NCBI GenBank assembly: GCA_016176505.1
Contig: JACOXB010000009.1
Location: forward strand, 1 to 33,799
Length of the DNA: 33,799 nucleotides
Direction: 5' to 3'
Source: Candidatus Colwelliibacteriota bacterium
GTDB taxonomy: Bacteria > Patescibacteriota > Minisyncoccia > UBA6257 > Colwellbacteraceae
Shown here: positions 12,205 through 21,326 of the stretch, piece after piece
How the letters are laid out: each line of letters opens with the position of its first letter
Numbering within the stretch: position 1 is the first letter of the stretch
Notes under the pieces: model-generated
The model's database searches: none
The model's input: the letters and a program-made list of their open reading frames with translations, nothing else
Told to the model about the DNA's origin: nothing
Made by a program: the position numbers and the translations under genes

Positions 12205-14079
12205 TTAAACCCTTACGGGTTTAAGCTTGAACGGCTTAACAATGGCGTAAAATTCTTCTTGTTCAAGCACTTCTTTTTCCATTAAAGCCTTGGCTACGGC
12301 TTTTAGAGCGTCGCGGTTTGAGGAAATAATTTTTTTGGCTTTTTCATAAGCTCGGCCAATGAATTTTTTCACTTCCTCGTCAATTTGCGTCGCTACCTTT
12401 TCTGAATAATTTTTCTCAGTGGTTATTTCCCGGCCGAGAAATACGAGCTCTTCAGTTTTGCCAAAAGTTTGAGGTCCAAGTTTTTCGCTCATGCCGTAAC
12501 GAGTAACAAGCTGTCGTGCCAGGCGCGAGGCTTGTTTCAGGTCATTTGAAGCGCCGGTAGTTATATCTTTAAAAATGATTTCTTCAGAACTGTAGCCACC
12601 GAGCATAACCGCGAGATCGGCCAGGAATTGAGCCCGGCTTTTCAGCCGTCGATCTTCAAGCGGGAGGTTTAAAGTGTAGCCGCCAGCTTGGCCCCGAGCC
12701 ACAATCGAAACCTTGCTTACTGGATCGGCGTCTTTCAAGCCGGCTGAAACCAGGGCATGGCCAGCCTCGTGATAAGCTGTGATTTCTCTTTCTTTTTCTG
12801 AAACCAAACGGCTTTTGCGGGCCGGCCCCAAGATTACTTTTTCAATTGATTCATAAATTTGGGCCTGGCCAATTGCTTTCTGGCCTTCTTGAACAGCCAA
12901 GATGGCTGCCTCATTAATAAGGTTCGCGAGATCAGCGCCGGAAAAACCAGGAGTGCGGGAAGCCACTTTAGCTAAGTCTAGATCAGGCGCGAGCGGCTTA
13001 CCCTTACTGTGGATCTTCATAATTGCTTCCCGTTCTTTAATGTCCGGCAAGTCGAGGATCACTCGGCGGTCAAACCGACCGGGCCGAAGCAGGGCTGGGT
13101 CAAGCACATCCGGCCGATTAGTGGCTGCGAGGATGATGACCCGGGTGCCCTGATCAAAGCCGTCCATCTCAACCAAAATCTGATTTAGGGTTTGCTCTCT
13201 CTCGTCATGGCCGCCGCCAAGACCAGCGCCGCGCTCCCGGCCCACCGCATCAATCTCATCAATAAACAAAATACTCGGGGCGGCGCGTTTGGCAGTGTTG
13301 AAAGCGTCGCGAGTACGGCTTGCGCCAACACCGACAAACATCTCAACAAACTCTGAAGCGGAAAGATGGAAGAAGGGAACGCCGGCCTCACCAGCGACAG
13401 CCCGGGCAAGCAATGTTTTCCCTGTTCCCGGCGGGCCCATTAAAAGCACGCCCCTCGGGATCCTCGCGCCGATATCCTGATACTTTTTCGGATCCTTTAG
13501 AAAATCAACAATCTCTTCAAGTTCTTTTTTGGCCTCCTTTAAACCGGCGACATCGGCGAAAGTGATGCGTTCTTTAAAATTGGTAAAAAGATGGATGTTG
13601 GCCCGGCCGAAAGTGAAAGCCTGGTTCACGCCAGTGCGGGCTTGACGGAAAATAAACCAAAACATGGCGCCGATCAAAAGAAGCGGCAGAAGGGTCGGGA
13701 TAAGAATGCTGAGCCAAAAATTCAGGCCCGACTGTTCCTTAATCTCAAGCGGCAGAGCGGTGAGGGCCTCGGTGGGCACGCCGTAATTAGTGAGAGTTTC
13801 GCTTAGGCTGGTTTCAGCCTCTTTTTTAGCGGCTAAAACCTCGCCGTTTTTAAGCTCGATTTTTAGATCGTTGCCATTAACCGTGATTTTTGAAACCTCA
13901 CCCGCATTTATTTTTTGGGCCAGAGTGGCAAGATCAATTACCGGAGGCTTCGGTCCTTGTTCAAAAAGAAGCGTTAGGGTTAACGCGATAAGAATGATGA
14001 AAAAAGTTGTTCGCCAGAAGCGCTGATTATTCCACTTCGCCGGTTTTAGCGGCTTCCGGCTCGTTGGCTTTGGGTTCAT
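12205..14079 (-). CDS. ftsH: ATP-dependent zinc metalloprotease FtsH
   Basis: Membrane-bound AAA+ protease that degrades misassembled membrane proteins and regulators. Order of features in 624 residues: basic N-terminus, transmembrane helix (about 22-39), extracytoplasmic domain, second helix (about 121-144), Walker A GPPGTGKT (215-222), pore loop FVGVGA, Walker B ILFIDEID, second region of homology with [20 protein letters not shown], and zinc site HEAGH with downstream Asp. The gene begins inside the 3' end of rpsA (53-base overlap). No internal ATG or good ribosome site offers a shorter start that keeps the first helix, so I keep the ATG at 14079. A short AAACCC/GGGTTT hairpin overlaps the stop codon, and two tRNA genes follow on the same strand. 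Confidence 0.95.
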   Translation of the reverse strand: MNPKPTSRKPLKPAKWNNQRFWRTTFFIILIALTLTLLFEQGPKPPVIDLATLAQKINAGEVSKITVNGNDLKIELKNGEVLAAKKEAETSLSETLTNYGVPTEALTALPLEIKEQSGLNFWLSILIPTLLPLLLIGAMFWFIFRQARTGVNQAFTFGRANIHLFTNFKERITFADVAGLKEAKKELEEIVDFLKDPKKYQDIGARIPRGVLLMGPPGTGKTLLARAVAGEAGVPFFHLSASEFVEMFVGVGASRTRDAFNTAKRAAPSILFIDEIDAVGRERGAGLGGGHDEREQTLNQILVEMDGFDQGTRVIILAATNRPDVLDPALLRPGRFDRRVILDLPDIKEREAIMKIHSKGKPLAPDLDLAKVASRTPGFSGADLANLINEAAILAVQEGQKAIGQAQIYESIEKVILGPARKSRLVSEKEREITAYHEAGHALVSAGLKDADPVSKVSIVARGQAGGYTLNLPLEDRRLKSRAQFLADLAVMLGGYSSEEIIFKDITTGASNDLKQASRLARQLVTRYGMSEKLGPQTFGKTEELVFLGREITTEKNYSEKVATQIDEEVKKFIGRAYEKAKKIISSNRDALKAVAKALMEKEVLEQEEFYAIVKPFKLKPVRV

Positions 14080-15187
14080 CTTGTTTTGCTGGTTTTGTTT
14101 TTAACTTTAAGACTATTCTTTTATCAGCTGGTTTAATTGATTCAATGACAAAGTCGTGACTCGAGCCCGGCACCAGACTTTTATTTAGCTCTTCTACTGA
14201 ACCAAATTCCGAAACATGAATCAAGCCGGCGATATCAGGGTCAAGTTTTATGAGCGCCCCGAAAGGATTTAATTTATAAATCGTACCCTTGACCGTTTCG
14301 CCCTCTTTAAATTTTTCACCAACCTTATCCCAGGGGTTTTCCTCGAGCGCTTTGCGCGAGAGCGAGACCCGGCCGTCTTTAATTTCAATAATTTGAGCCT
14401 TGACCATATCGCCGACCGCCACTACTTCTTTCGGATGATCAACCAAGTTATGGGAGAGCTCAGAGATATGAATTAGGCCCTCAATTTCCGGGTGGTCGAC
14501 AAAGCGGATAAAAGCGCCGAAGTTAGCCACGCCCGAGACCACCCCCGTAACCACATCGCCCGCGTTGTATTTCGTAAGCAGTTCTTTAACGTTTTCAGCT
14601 ACAATTTCACGCTCCGAAATAATCAGCTTATTATTCCTCGGATTCACATTAATAATTTTTACAGCCAATTCCTGGTCAACGAATTTCTTCAATTCTTCAA
14701 GGATGCGATTTCGATTGCCTTCGGCGCCCTCCGGATAGTGTTCGTTCGAAAGCTGGGAAGCGGGCAAAAAGGCCTGGAGACCGGCGATTAGAGCAAGGAG
14801 GCCGCCGGTATTAGCGCCGGTGATTTTCGCCTGGATCGCTTCACCGCGCTCTTTTAATTCCTTCACCTCCTGCCAGGCTCGCTGTTTATCAGCTTGGGCA
14901 AGCGACAACTCAATAGATCCTTTTTCGTTTTCAGGCGTGACCACCTTGGCCGTCACCGAATCGCCGGGATTCATTTTCTTTAAAATTTCCCGAGCATTAC
15001 TAAATTCAATTCCATAAAGAATTCCGGTGCCGGCCTGGGAGATTTCGAAGAAAGCAGCTCGGCCGTTATTCTCAATTAAGGTCGCCTCGATCAAATCACC
15101 GGATTTTAAAATCGGCATTAAGCCCGGCTCGGTTTTTAAAAGCTGGAGTTCGGGTGCGTTATTCTTTTTAACTAAATTTAAGGCCAT
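14027..15187 (-). CDS. rpsA: 30S ribosomal protein S1 (four S1 domains)
   Basis: RNA-binding protein that helps mRNA binding to the 30S subunit. The 386 residues contain four S1-type OB folds: about 25-97 (divergent), 110-190, 205-275 (GDVVTGVVSGVANFGAFIRF...GLIHISELS) and 290-360 (GETVKGTIYKLNPFGALIKL...GLIHVSEF). This is shorter than the six-domain E. coli protein but usual for many other phyla. The C-terminal tail is Lys/Glu/Ala-rich. The promoter at 15200-15228 leaves a leader of only a few bases, and no Shine-Dalgarno is present. It overlaps ftsH by 53 bases and is divergent from the gyrA operon. Confidence 0.92.
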   Translation of the reverse strand: MALNLVKKNNAPELQLLKTEPGLMPILKSGDLIEATLIENNGRAAFFEISQAGTGILYGIEFSNAREILKKMNPGDSVTAKVVTPENEKGSIELSLAQADKQRAWQEVKELKERGEAIQAKITGANTGGLLALIAGLQAFLPASQLSNEHYPEGAEGNRNRILEELKKFVDQELAVKIINVNPRNNKLIISEREIVAENVKELLTKYNAGDVVTGVVSGVANFGAFIRFVDHPEIEGLIHISELSHNLVDHPKEVVAVGDMVKAQIIEIKDGRVSLSRKALEENPWDKVGEKFKEGETVKGTIYKLNPFGALIKLDPDIAGLIHVSEFGSVEELNKSLVPGSSHDFVIESIKPADKRIVLKLKTKPAKQDEPKANEPEAAKTGEVE

Positions 15188-15199
15188 TTGGACTCGACC

Positions 15200-15228
15200 A
15201 TTATGGGCTAACTCGGTTTGAAAATCAA
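15200..15228 (-). promoter_or_regulatory. rpsA promoter
   Basis: On the minus strand TTGATT (15223-15228), a 17-base spacer and CATAAT (15200-15205). The ATG at 15187 is 12 bases beyond the -10, so the predicted leader is about five bases. Confidence 0.7.
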
Positions 15229-15245
15229 TCCCGAGGGGGGGTAAA

Positions 15246-15307
15246 CCCCCACACCAAAAATTGGCATGAGAGCAGGTTTAATCGTTGAAAAATGGTTGGT
15301 GTGGGGG
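15246..15307. repeat. 12-bp inverted repeat between divergent rpsA and gyrA operons
   Basis: CCCCCACACCAA (15246-15257) and TTGGTGTGGGGG (15296-15307) are exact complements 38 bases apart. The right arm fills the spacer of the gyrA-operon promoter, next to its -10 box, so a protein bound to both arms or a hairpin could affect transcription. Confidence 0.6.
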
Positions 15308-15313
15308 TAAAAT
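15285..15313 (+). promoter_or_regulatory. promoter of the gyrA operon
   Basis: TTGAAA (15285-15290), a 17-base spacer and TAAAAT (15308-15313). The ATG at 15321 lies seven bases after the -10, predicting a leaderless mRNA. Confidence 0.75.
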
Positions 15314-15320
15314 TAACTTG

Positions 15321-15887
15321 ATGGTAATTACTTTAATCTCTGGAGGCGGTGTTAAGTGTCAGGTTGGAGATTTTAGCCTAACGGTTGATCCGCAAAGAAC
15401 TAAGGCGGGGAATTTGACCCTTCGCACCGAAACCAAACTGCCGATTGAATCGTTTCCCGGAGCCGAGATTATTCAGGGTCCAGGGGAATATGAAATTTCG
15501 GGTGCTAAAATCAGGGGTGTGCTTCTCACCGAAGAGACAAATAGCACTTATTTTAGGACGCTTTACGAGGTGGAACTTGATGGTATCCGGGCGGCCTTTA
15601 TGAATAATCTTAACGCTTTGCCGAGCTCAGAGACCCTCGATCGTTTAGGCGAAATCGATATTCTATTTCTTTCAGTAAATCAAGCGAAAATTAAAACTAA
15701 AGAAGCGGTAGTTTTAATCAAGCAGATTGATCCAAAGGTCATTATTCCAATTGATGAAAAGCTGATGAAGGGTTTAGCTGAAGAGCTGGGGCAAAAAGTG
15801 AAAGCCGAAGAAAAACTAGTGGTTAAACGTAGGGATTTCTTAAAAGAAGAATCTTCGGGAAAACTCGTATGGCTGAGCCAAAAATAG
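15321..15887 (+). CDS. metallo-beta-lactamase-fold-like protein lacking metal ligands
   Basis: This 188-residue protein starts [20 protein letters not shown], followed by [11 protein letters not shown] and an alternating strand-turn pattern ([50 protein letters not shown]) resembling the beta-sandwich of UPF0173-type MBL proteins. The HxHxDH motif and other His ligands are absent: there is no His in the whole product. It is probably a non-catalytic or strongly diverged member. I chose the ATG at 15321 because the -10 box lies just before it; a longer TTG start at 15285 would sit on the -35. It overlaps gyrA by 19 bases, so the two are co-transcribed. Confidence 0.75.
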   Translation: MVITLISGGGVKCQVGDFSLTVDPQRTKAGNLTLRTETKLPIESFPGAEIIQGPGEYEISGAKIRGVLLTEETNSTYFRTLYEVELDGIRAAFMNNLNALPSSETLDRLGEIDILFLSVNQAKIKTKEAVVLIKQIDPKVIIPIDEKLMKGLAEELGQKVKAEEKLVVKRRDFLKEESSGKLVWLSQK

Positions 15888-18274
15888 AAAAAAGAGAAAT
15901 AACTTCCGAACTTCGCGAGTCCTACTTGGATTACGCGATGTCAGTTATTGTCGGCCGGGCCCTGCCTGATGTTCGAGACGGCTTAAAGCCGGTTCACCGC
16001 CGAATTTTGTGGTCAATGCAGGAACTGGGCTTGACCCCAGGAGCCAAGTTTATGAAATGCGCCCGGATTGTGGGAGAAGCCTTGGGGAAATACCATCCCC
16101 ATGGCGACATGGCAGTTTACGATGCCTTGGTCAGAATGGCTCAGCCATTTTCCCTCCGTTATCCCCTGATCGCGAGTCAAGGAAATTTCGGCAGTATTGA
16201 TGGTGATTCAGCCGCGGCCCAGCGTTATACCGAGGCCAAACTTTCGCGGATCGCCGAGGCCCTGCTTTTAGATATTGATAAAGAAACTGTTGATTTTGTC
16301 CCGAACTACAGCGGTGATCGCAAAGAGCCGACGGTGCTCCCGGCTAAAGCGCCGAACCTTTTAATCAATGGCGCCGACGGCATTGCGGTTGGTATGGCCA
16401 CTAAAATCCCGCCTCACAACTTAGGTGAAGTGGTTCTAGCCGCGGCTCACTTAATTGATAACCCCCGGGCCACTTCGCCGGAACTAATGGAGTTTATTAA
16501 GGGTCCGGACTTCCCAACCGGTGGCATGATTTATGACCGGAAAAATATCATCGAGGCTTATTCAACTGGTCGCGGCAGTATCTCGACTAGGGGCACAGCT
16601 GAGATTGAAGAGCAAAGAATCGTGATTACCGAAATCCCCTATCAGGTCAACCGGTCCGAGTTAATGATAAAAATCGCTGAGCTGGTTCAAGCGAAAAAGA
16701 TTGAAGGCGTGCGAGGTATCCGGGATGAGCTTGATAAAGAAGGACTCCGGATTGTGATTGAGCTAAAAAACGAGGCTGTGCCTCAGAAAATTTTAAACCA
16801 GCTTTTTAAATATACTGATCTGCAAAAAGATTTTCACTTAAATATGGTGGCTTTGGCCGAGGGGCTTCAGCCCCAGACTATGTCGGTTAGAGATGTTCTC
16901 ACCGGTTTTGTTGAGCACCGAAAGCAAGTTGTTACCCGCCGCAGCCAGTTCGAGCTAAAAAGGGCCCAAGAACGAGCCCATATTTTAGAAGGTCTAGCCA
17001 AGGCCCTTGATGCGATCGATAAGGTGATTAATACGATTAAAAAATCAGCTGACAGGTCCTCGGCTCATGCGAATTTAGTAAAACAATTTAAACTGAGCGA
17101 CCGTCAGGCTGAGGCGATTTTAGATATGCGGCTTGCGACCCTCGCAGCCCTCGAGCGGAAAAAAATTGAAGACGAGCTAAAAGAGAAAAAGAAATTAATT
17201 AAAGACTTAACGCTGCTTCTCGCAAGTCCGGCGAAGATCCTCGGCGTGATTAAAGACGAACTACTTGAGTTAAAAGAACAGTTCGGCGATCTGCGGCGAA
17301 CCAAAGTGGTATCTCGTGGGCTCCAGGAATTTCGAGCCGAGGACATGGTGGCCCAAGAAGAGGCGATTATCACTATGTCATCTGACGGTTATATCAAACG
17401 TTTGCCGCCGGCGAGTTTCAAGCTTCAGCGTCGCGGCGGCAAAGGCCTGAAGGGCGGCACTTTAAATGAGGCTGATGTTTTAGCCCACTTTATCGGCACG
17501 AGGACCCATGATGACATACTATTCTTCACTGACAAGGGCCGGGTTTTTCAAACTAAGGTCTATGAGATTCCAGCCGGAACCCGGATCGGCAAGGGCCGGG
17601 CCATTCATAACTTTCTAGAGATTCCAGCGAACGAAAAAGTAACTACTGTTTTGAGCTATGGCGAAGAAGATAAGGGAAAATACCTAGTGCTTGCGACTGC
17701 GAAGGGATTAGTTAAAAAAGTAGGGCTTGATAAGTTGGCTAATGTGAGAAGGAGCGGCTTAATTGTTTTAAAACTTAACCCTGGCGACACTTTGGCCTGG
17801 GCAAAACTGGCCGGTAAAGGCGAAGAAGTGATGATCACGACCGCTCTTGGCCGGGCTATCCGCTTTAAGGTTAGTGAAATTCGGGAAATGGGAAGGACCG
17901 CGGCTGGGGTTCGGGGTATTAATCTAAAAAAAGATGACAAAGTCAGCTCTTTTGAAGTAATCGATCCGAAAAAGGCGATGGACCTCCTTGTGGTCATGGC
18001 CCACGGCTACGCCAAACGAACTCCGCTTAAAAGTTATAAACTTCAGCGCCGGGGCGGCATGGGGATTTTAACTGCTAAAGTGACAAAAAAGACCGGAAAC
18101 GTTGTTTCCTCCCGTGTTATAATTGAAGAAACTGAACTTCTGGCTGTTTCGGCCAAAGGTCAGATTTTAAGAACTGATGTGAAAAGCATACGCAAGGCCG
18201 GTCGAGCCACTCAAGGCGTCCGAATTATGAAGCTCGCGGCCGGCGATGAAATTGCGGGTGCTGTCTGCCTTTGA
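15869..18274 (+). CDS. gyrA: DNA gyrase subunit A
   Basis: Breakage-reunion subunit of the type IIA topoisomerase that introduces negative supercoils. The 801 residues start with the winged-helix and tower domains; the catalytic Tyr120 lies in [13 protein letters not shown]-terminal beta-pinwheel has the GyrA box QRRGGKG (in [13 protein letters not shown]), which separates gyrase from topoisomerase IV, and a second QRRGGMG repeat. In the quinolone-determining region the sequence is [10 protein letters not shown], so the position equivalent to E. coli Ser83 is Met81, while Asp85 is kept. The start overlaps the MBL-like gene by 19 bases, and the stop overlaps the ATG of the next gene (TGATG). 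There is no acidic C-terminal tail. Confidence 0.95.
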   Translation: MAEPKIEKREITSELRESYLDYAMSVIVGRALPDVRDGLKPVHRRILWSMQELGLTPGAKFMKCARIVGEALGKYHPHGDMAVYDALVRMAQPFSLRYPLIASQGNFGSIDGDSAAAQRYTEAKLSRIAEALLLDIDKETVDFVPNYSGDRKEPTVLPAKAPNLLINGADGIAVGMATKIPPHNLGEVVLAAAHLIDNPRATSPELMEFIKGPDFPTGGMIYDRKNIIEAYSTGRGSISTRGTAEIEEQRIVITEIPYQVNRSELMIKIAELVQAKKIEGVRGIRDELDKEGLRIVIELKNEAVPQKILNQLFKYTDLQKDFHLNMVALAEGLQPQTMSVRDVLTGFVEHRKQVVTRRSQFELKRAQERAHILEGLAKALDAIDKVINTIKKSADRSSAHANLVKQFKLSDRQAEAILDMRLATLAALERKKIEDELKEKKKLIKDLTLLLASPAKILGVIKDELLELKEQFGDLRRTKVVSRGLQEFRAEDMVAQEEAIITMSSDGYIKRLPPASFKLQRRGGKGLKGGTLNEADVLAHFIGTRTHDDILFFTDKGRVFQTKVYEIPAGTRIGKGRAIHNFLEIPANEKVTTVLSYGEEDKGKYLVLATAKGLVKKVGLDKLANVRRSGLIVLKLNPGDTLAWAKLAGKGEEVMITTALGRAIRFKVSEIREMGRTAAGVRGINLKKDDKVSSFEVIDPKKAMDLLVVMAHGYAKRTPLKSYKLQRRGGMGILTAKVTKKTGNVVSSRVIIEETELLAVSAKGQILRTDVKSIRKAGRATQGVRIMKLAAGDEIAGAVCL

Positions 18275-19554
18275 TGCCCCAGCTTAACCGAAAACAAATT
18301 ATTATTCTCGGCGCTATCGGCCTTGCGGTTATTATTGTTCTTTTAATTCTGATTGGGATTCTGCCTGGTCGCCGGAGTGGAAGCGAAGTCTCGCTCGAAC
18401 TCTGGGGCATAGATGATAAAGATGCCTGGAAATCTGTTATTAATAATTTTGAGCAGCTTTATCCCGAGGTCAGCGTTAACTATACCGAGGTTACCCCCGG
18501 TTCTTATGAGGAGGAGCTTTTAAATGCTTTGGCGGCCGGTCGAGGCCCAGATGTTTTTATGTTTAAAAGTACCTGGCTTCTAAAGCATCGAAATAAAATT
18601 TACCCAGCCCAAACTAGTAAAATTAGCCCCGAGACAGTTTCAAGCCTCTTTCCCCAAGTAGTAGAGGACGATTTTATTGCTGATAATCGCGTTTACGCCC
18701 TACCCCTCTCGGTTGATACTTTGGCTATTGTTTACAACCGGGATATTTTTGATGGTCGGGGTCTAGCCCTTCCGCCCAAGACCTGGAGTGAATTTGAGGC
18801 TGCTGTTTCGAAGCTCCGGACTTTCACCGGTGGTAATTTAATTTCTTCTGGCGCTTCGCTTGGCGCAAGTTCAGGCACTGTTCCGAATGCACCAGATATT
18901 TTAAGCCTCCTCTTATTAGAGCGAGACATCTTAACAATTGACGTTGACTCGGATCGAGTTGATTTAACAAGTCAAACTGCGGAAGAGGCATTACGTTTCT
19001 ATCTTAAATTTGCTGACCCCGAGTCCTCTGTTTACGCCTGGAATAATAGTTTCGGTAATTCGATCGAGGCTTTAGCGAGTGAAAAAACAGCCATGGTTTT
19101 TGCCTATAGTGATGAAATTCCGGAAATCAGGGAGCGCAATCCTCAAATCGATTTAGGTATTAGTGCGGCGCCGCAATTCAATCTTTCGAATTCGGTTAAC
19201 TACGCTAAATATTGGGGGTTAGCAGTTTCGGCTACTTCGGTTCAGACTACGAGGGAGGCAGCTTGGGATTTTGTAATTTTTGCCACTACCGATGGCGCGA
19301 GCGCCACAAGTTACGCGAGCACCACCCGGCGTCCGCCAGCCCTGCGCTTTCTAATTAATCAAATTTCAGGTGATTCAGAACTGGGGGTTTTCGCGGCTCA
19401 GGCCTTGACGGCTAAGAGCTGGCGTCAGCCTGACGAAGGTTTAGTTAGGATAATATTTGATAAGATGATAAGGGATGCTTCGAGCGGCGAGCTCGAACTG
19501 GGGCTGGCGCTCGAACGGGCCGAGGTTGAGATAAACGCCCTGCTTAGAAAATGA
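18274..19554 (+). CDS. ABC-type extracellular solute-binding protein, membrane-anchored
   Basis: This 426-residue protein of the family 1 (MalE/UgpB-like) binding-protein fold has an N-terminal hydrophobic anchor (about residues 9-30, IIILGAIGLAVIIVLLILIG) without a lipobox Cys, so it is tethered by a helix instead of a lipid. The mature part shows SLELWGIDDKDAWKSVINNFEQLYP, AAGRGPDVFMFKSTWL, LPLSVDTLAIVYNRDIFDGRGLALPPKTWSEFEAAV and YWGLAVSATS, all typical of sugar-binding proteins. No permease or ATPase genes are adjacent. The ATG at 18274 overlaps the gyrA stop codon. It overlaps the next pilin-like gene by four bases. Confidence 0.88.
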   Translation: MPQLNRKQIIILGAIGLAVIIVLLILIGILPGRRSGSEVSLELWGIDDKDAWKSVINNFEQLYPEVSVNYTEVTPGSYEEELLNALAAGRGPDVFMFKSTWLLKHRNKIYPAQTSKISPETVSSLFPQVVEDDFIADNRVYALPLSVDTLAIVYNRDIFDGRGLALPPKTWSEFEAAVSKLRTFTGGNLISSGASLGASSGTVPNAPDILSLLLLERDILTIDVDSDRVDLTSQTAEEALRFYLKFADPESSVYAWNNSFGNSIEALASEKTAMVFAYSDEIPEIRERNPQIDLGISAAPQFNLSNSVNYAKYWGLAVSATSVQTTREAAWDFVIFATTDGASATSYASTTRRPPALRFLINQISGDSELGVFAAQALTAKSWRQPDEGLVRIIFDKMIRDASSGELELGLALERAEVEINALLRK

Positions 19555-19916
19555 TTCATTCTCTAAAAATGGATTCGATATACTCACCACAAGTAGTCCA
19601 GGCAGCTGGGCTTGTGCCTTGCGAAGGCACTGAATGCACTGGTGATGATCTGCTTCAGCTCGGAGCTAATATTTTTGGTTTTATGATTGACGCCGCTTTT
19701 ATCTTGGCCGTTCTTTTTATAATGATCGGCGGCGTCATGATGCTTTTGGGCGGGGCTTCGCCAAATCTATTGGCTCGGGGTAAAAAAACCATTACCGCGG
19801 CCGTGGTCGGTCTTGCGATCGTCTTAGTCGCTTGGGTTTTAGTGAATACTCTTATCACTGCTTTTACTGACTGCACTGGTGAATGGTGGCAGTTTGATAA
19901 CCTCGAATGCGGCTAA
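19551..19916 (+). CDS. VirB2/TrbC-like small membrane protein 1
   Basis: This 121-residue protein has two hydrophobic helices (about 43-66 and 82-104) separated by a short polar loop (GGASPNLLARGKKT), the layout of VirB2/TrbC pilins and their many CPR relatives. Four Cys residues (CEGTEC near the N-terminus, CTG and LEC near the C-terminus) could form disulfides outside the cell. It starts with ATG overlapping the previous stop (ATGA). No clear signal peptide is seen. It is the first of three similar proteins in a row; pilus assembly is a plausible role but no VirB4 or other secretion gene is nearby. Confidence 0.75.
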   Translation: MIHSLKMDSIYSPQVVQAAGLVPCEGTECTGDDLLQLGANIFGFMIDAAFILAVLFIMIGGVMMLLGGASPNLLARGKKTITAAVVGLAIVLVAWVLVNTLITAFTDCTGEWWQFDNLECG

Positions 19917-19920
19917 ATTA

Positions 19921-19929
19921 TGTTAAAAT
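19921..19929 (+). promoter_or_regulatory. extended -10 promoter before pilin-like gene 2
   Basis: TGT-TAAAAT, with the TAAAAT at 19924-19929, seven bases before the ATG at 19937. The extended TGn motif may compensate for the absent -35. The predicted transcript is leaderless. Confidence 0.5.
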
Positions 19930-19936
19930 TTAAGCA

Positions 19937-20374
19937 ATGCTTGGTTTGGTCTGGGGCATAAGGTCTGTCTTGGCCGAGAATGGCGGTGGTACTGGCGGAG
20001 GTCAGGGTGGTGGTACTGGTGGAGAAAAAATAAAACTCGAGAATCCGCTTGAGGTCGGCAGCGTTGAAGAGGTTCTTGATACGATCGCCGGTTTTCTCTT
20101 TACTATTTCAATTCCCCTTTTAACCGTAATGATTTTGCTCGGCGGCTTTTTTATCCTAACCGCGGCCGGTAATCCCCAAAGGCTGCAAAAAGGAAAACAA
20201 ATTATTGTCTGGGGAATAATTGGTTTTGTTATTATCCTTTTGGCCGGCGGAGTAAGCACGTTGGTTTCAAATATTCTAGGCAGTGATGAAAGTGGGGGAT
20301 CGTCCTTCTGCTACGAAGAATGCCTTGAGGAGGGCAATACTCCTTCGGAATGTAGAGGACTGCCGTCTTGTTAA
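19937..20374 (+). CDS. VirB2/TrbC-like small membrane protein 2
   Basis: This 145-residue protein begins with a short hydrophobic segment (MLGLVWGIRSVLAEN, signal-like), then a Gly-rich linker with two GGGTGG units, two hydrophobic helices (about 53-79 and 94-116) with the loop AAGNPQRLQKGKQ between them, and a C-terminal Cys-rich tail (FCYEECLEEGNTPSECRGLPSC, four Cys). The two-helix core with Lys/Gly-rich loop matches the VirB2/TrbC-like family seen in gene 1 and gene 3. It has its own extended -10 element. No ribosome site is present. Confidence 0.75.
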   Translation: MLGLVWGIRSVLAENGGGTGGGQGGGTGGEKIKLENPLEVGSVEEVLDTIAGFLFTISIPLLTVMILLGGFFILTAAGNPQRLQKGKQIIVWGIIGFVIILLAGGVSTLVSNILGSDESGGSSFCYEECLEEGNTPSECRGLPSC

Positions 20375-20446
20375 CTTCCGGGGGTGACTTTTTACGAAAA
20401 ACGTGTTAGTCTTAAAGAAATAAAAGGTCGGAGCTTAAAAAGACAG

Positions 20447-20791
20447 ATGTGGAGAATTAAATATCACCTTTCGAAATTAGCTGTTTTGCCCGCTGTGGCG
20501 CTGGCCGCGACCGATTTTGAAGAACCTCCGGCTCCAGTCACTGGACCAAGTGACATTGTAGATATAATCGAAACCGTGGCTGGGTGGATGTTCGGCATTC
20601 TTATTGCCTTGGCCGTCGTTTTCCTTCTCTACGCCGCATTCCTTTACCTAATGTCAGCTGGCGATCAGACTAAAACTGCCAAAGCTAAAAACGTCCTGAT
20701 TTATGCCATTTGGGCTTTAGTGATTGCGGTTCTAGCCGGTGGCGTGGCGGTCTTTGTTAAAGACTTCCTCCTCAAGCAGCCCCGCTCTTAA
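20447..20791 (+). CDS. VirB2/TrbC-like small membrane protein 3
   Basis: From the ATG at 20447 the protein is 114 residues long: MWRIKYHLSKLAVLPAVALA looks like a signal peptide ending near ALAATD, followed by an acidic/Pro segment and two hydrophobic helices (about 44-68 and 82-104) with the loop SAGDQTKTAKAKN between them. A GTG at 20384 would add 21 basic residues; I prefer 20447 because of the signal-like N-terminus and a TTAAAA box six bases before it (with TTAAAG 17 bases further up). Same family as the two genes before it. Confidence 0.72.
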   Translation: MWRIKYHLSKLAVLPAVALAATDFEEPPAPVTGPSDIVDIIETVAGWMFGILIALAVVFLLYAAFLYLMSAGDQTKTAKAKNVLIYAIWALVIAVLAGGVAVFVKDFLLKQPRS

Positions 20792-20820
20792 AGCGCAGCG
20801 ATTCTAAATAAAAAAACGTG

Positions 20821-20848
20821 AAGGGCCTTGTCTTGCGACAAGGCCCTT
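20821..20848 (-). terminator. terminator of the fourth island, possibly bidirectional
   Basis: AAGGGCCTTGTC (20821-20832) pairs with GACAAGGCCCTT (20837-20848) around TTGC. On the minus strand CACGTTTTTTTATT follows. It also lies downstream of the plus-strand pilin-like genes. Confidence 0.88.
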
Positions 20849-20870
20849 TGCGTCTCACCCCCCTTCTTCT

Positions 20871-21326
20871 TTACTGCGGACAAGTTCTGCCCTCGGCGCC
20901 CATGGTGTTCGCCAAGGTGCCGGGTGGGTAGATCCAGAGCTTGACCGTTTCGCCAGCTGGGCCGGCGAACCGGAGCTGGCCTCTCACGACTCCCAACCAG
21001 TCGTTGATGGAGCATCGAGCTCCACCAGCGAGCCTGACCAGGGTCTGGTCTGGGCCCTGGAGAGCGAAGTCCCAGTTGTATGGAACGTTCTCCCCGATCG
21101 AGACCGGTCGGCTCCACTGGTCGAAGCCGCGGAGCTCGACCGTGGCTTTCAGCTCGCCCTCGGTTTCTTCCGCCGCTTCGGCTCGCGTCCCCTTGGGGAG
21201 CTTGTCAGCGTACATCGCGAGGCCGATCGCGGCGGGGATGAGGGCAAGAACGACCACCCACTTCCACGCCTTCTTCGGCACGGACCCGAGTGTCGTCTCG
21301 GGCCTCTTCTCGGTATCAGCCGCCAT
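20871..21326 (-). CDS. single-pass anchored extracytoplasmic protein
   Basis: This 151-residue protein has a cytoplasmic N-terminus (MAADTEKRPETTLGSVPKKA), a hydrophobic helix (about 22-43), and a soluble domain (ELKATVELRGFDQWSRPVSIGENVPYN...) rich in beta-strand-like sequence, with two Cys (ARCSIND and EGRTCPQ). The ATG at 21326 is preceded by GTGGAGGAGGTGGATCTG and overlaps the stop of the SPFH gene (ATGA); a GTG 21 bases upstream is in frame but less well placed. Coupled to the SPFH protein, it may be its extracytoplasmic partner. No family is recognised. Confidence 0.75.
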   Translation of the reverse strand: MAADTEKRPETTLGSVPKKAWKWVVVLALIPAAIGLAMYADKLPKGTRAEAAEETEGELKATVELRGFDQWSRPVSIGENVPYNWDFALQGPDQTLVRLAGGARCSINDWLGVVRGQLRFAGPAGETVKLWIYPPGTLANTMGAEGRTCPQ

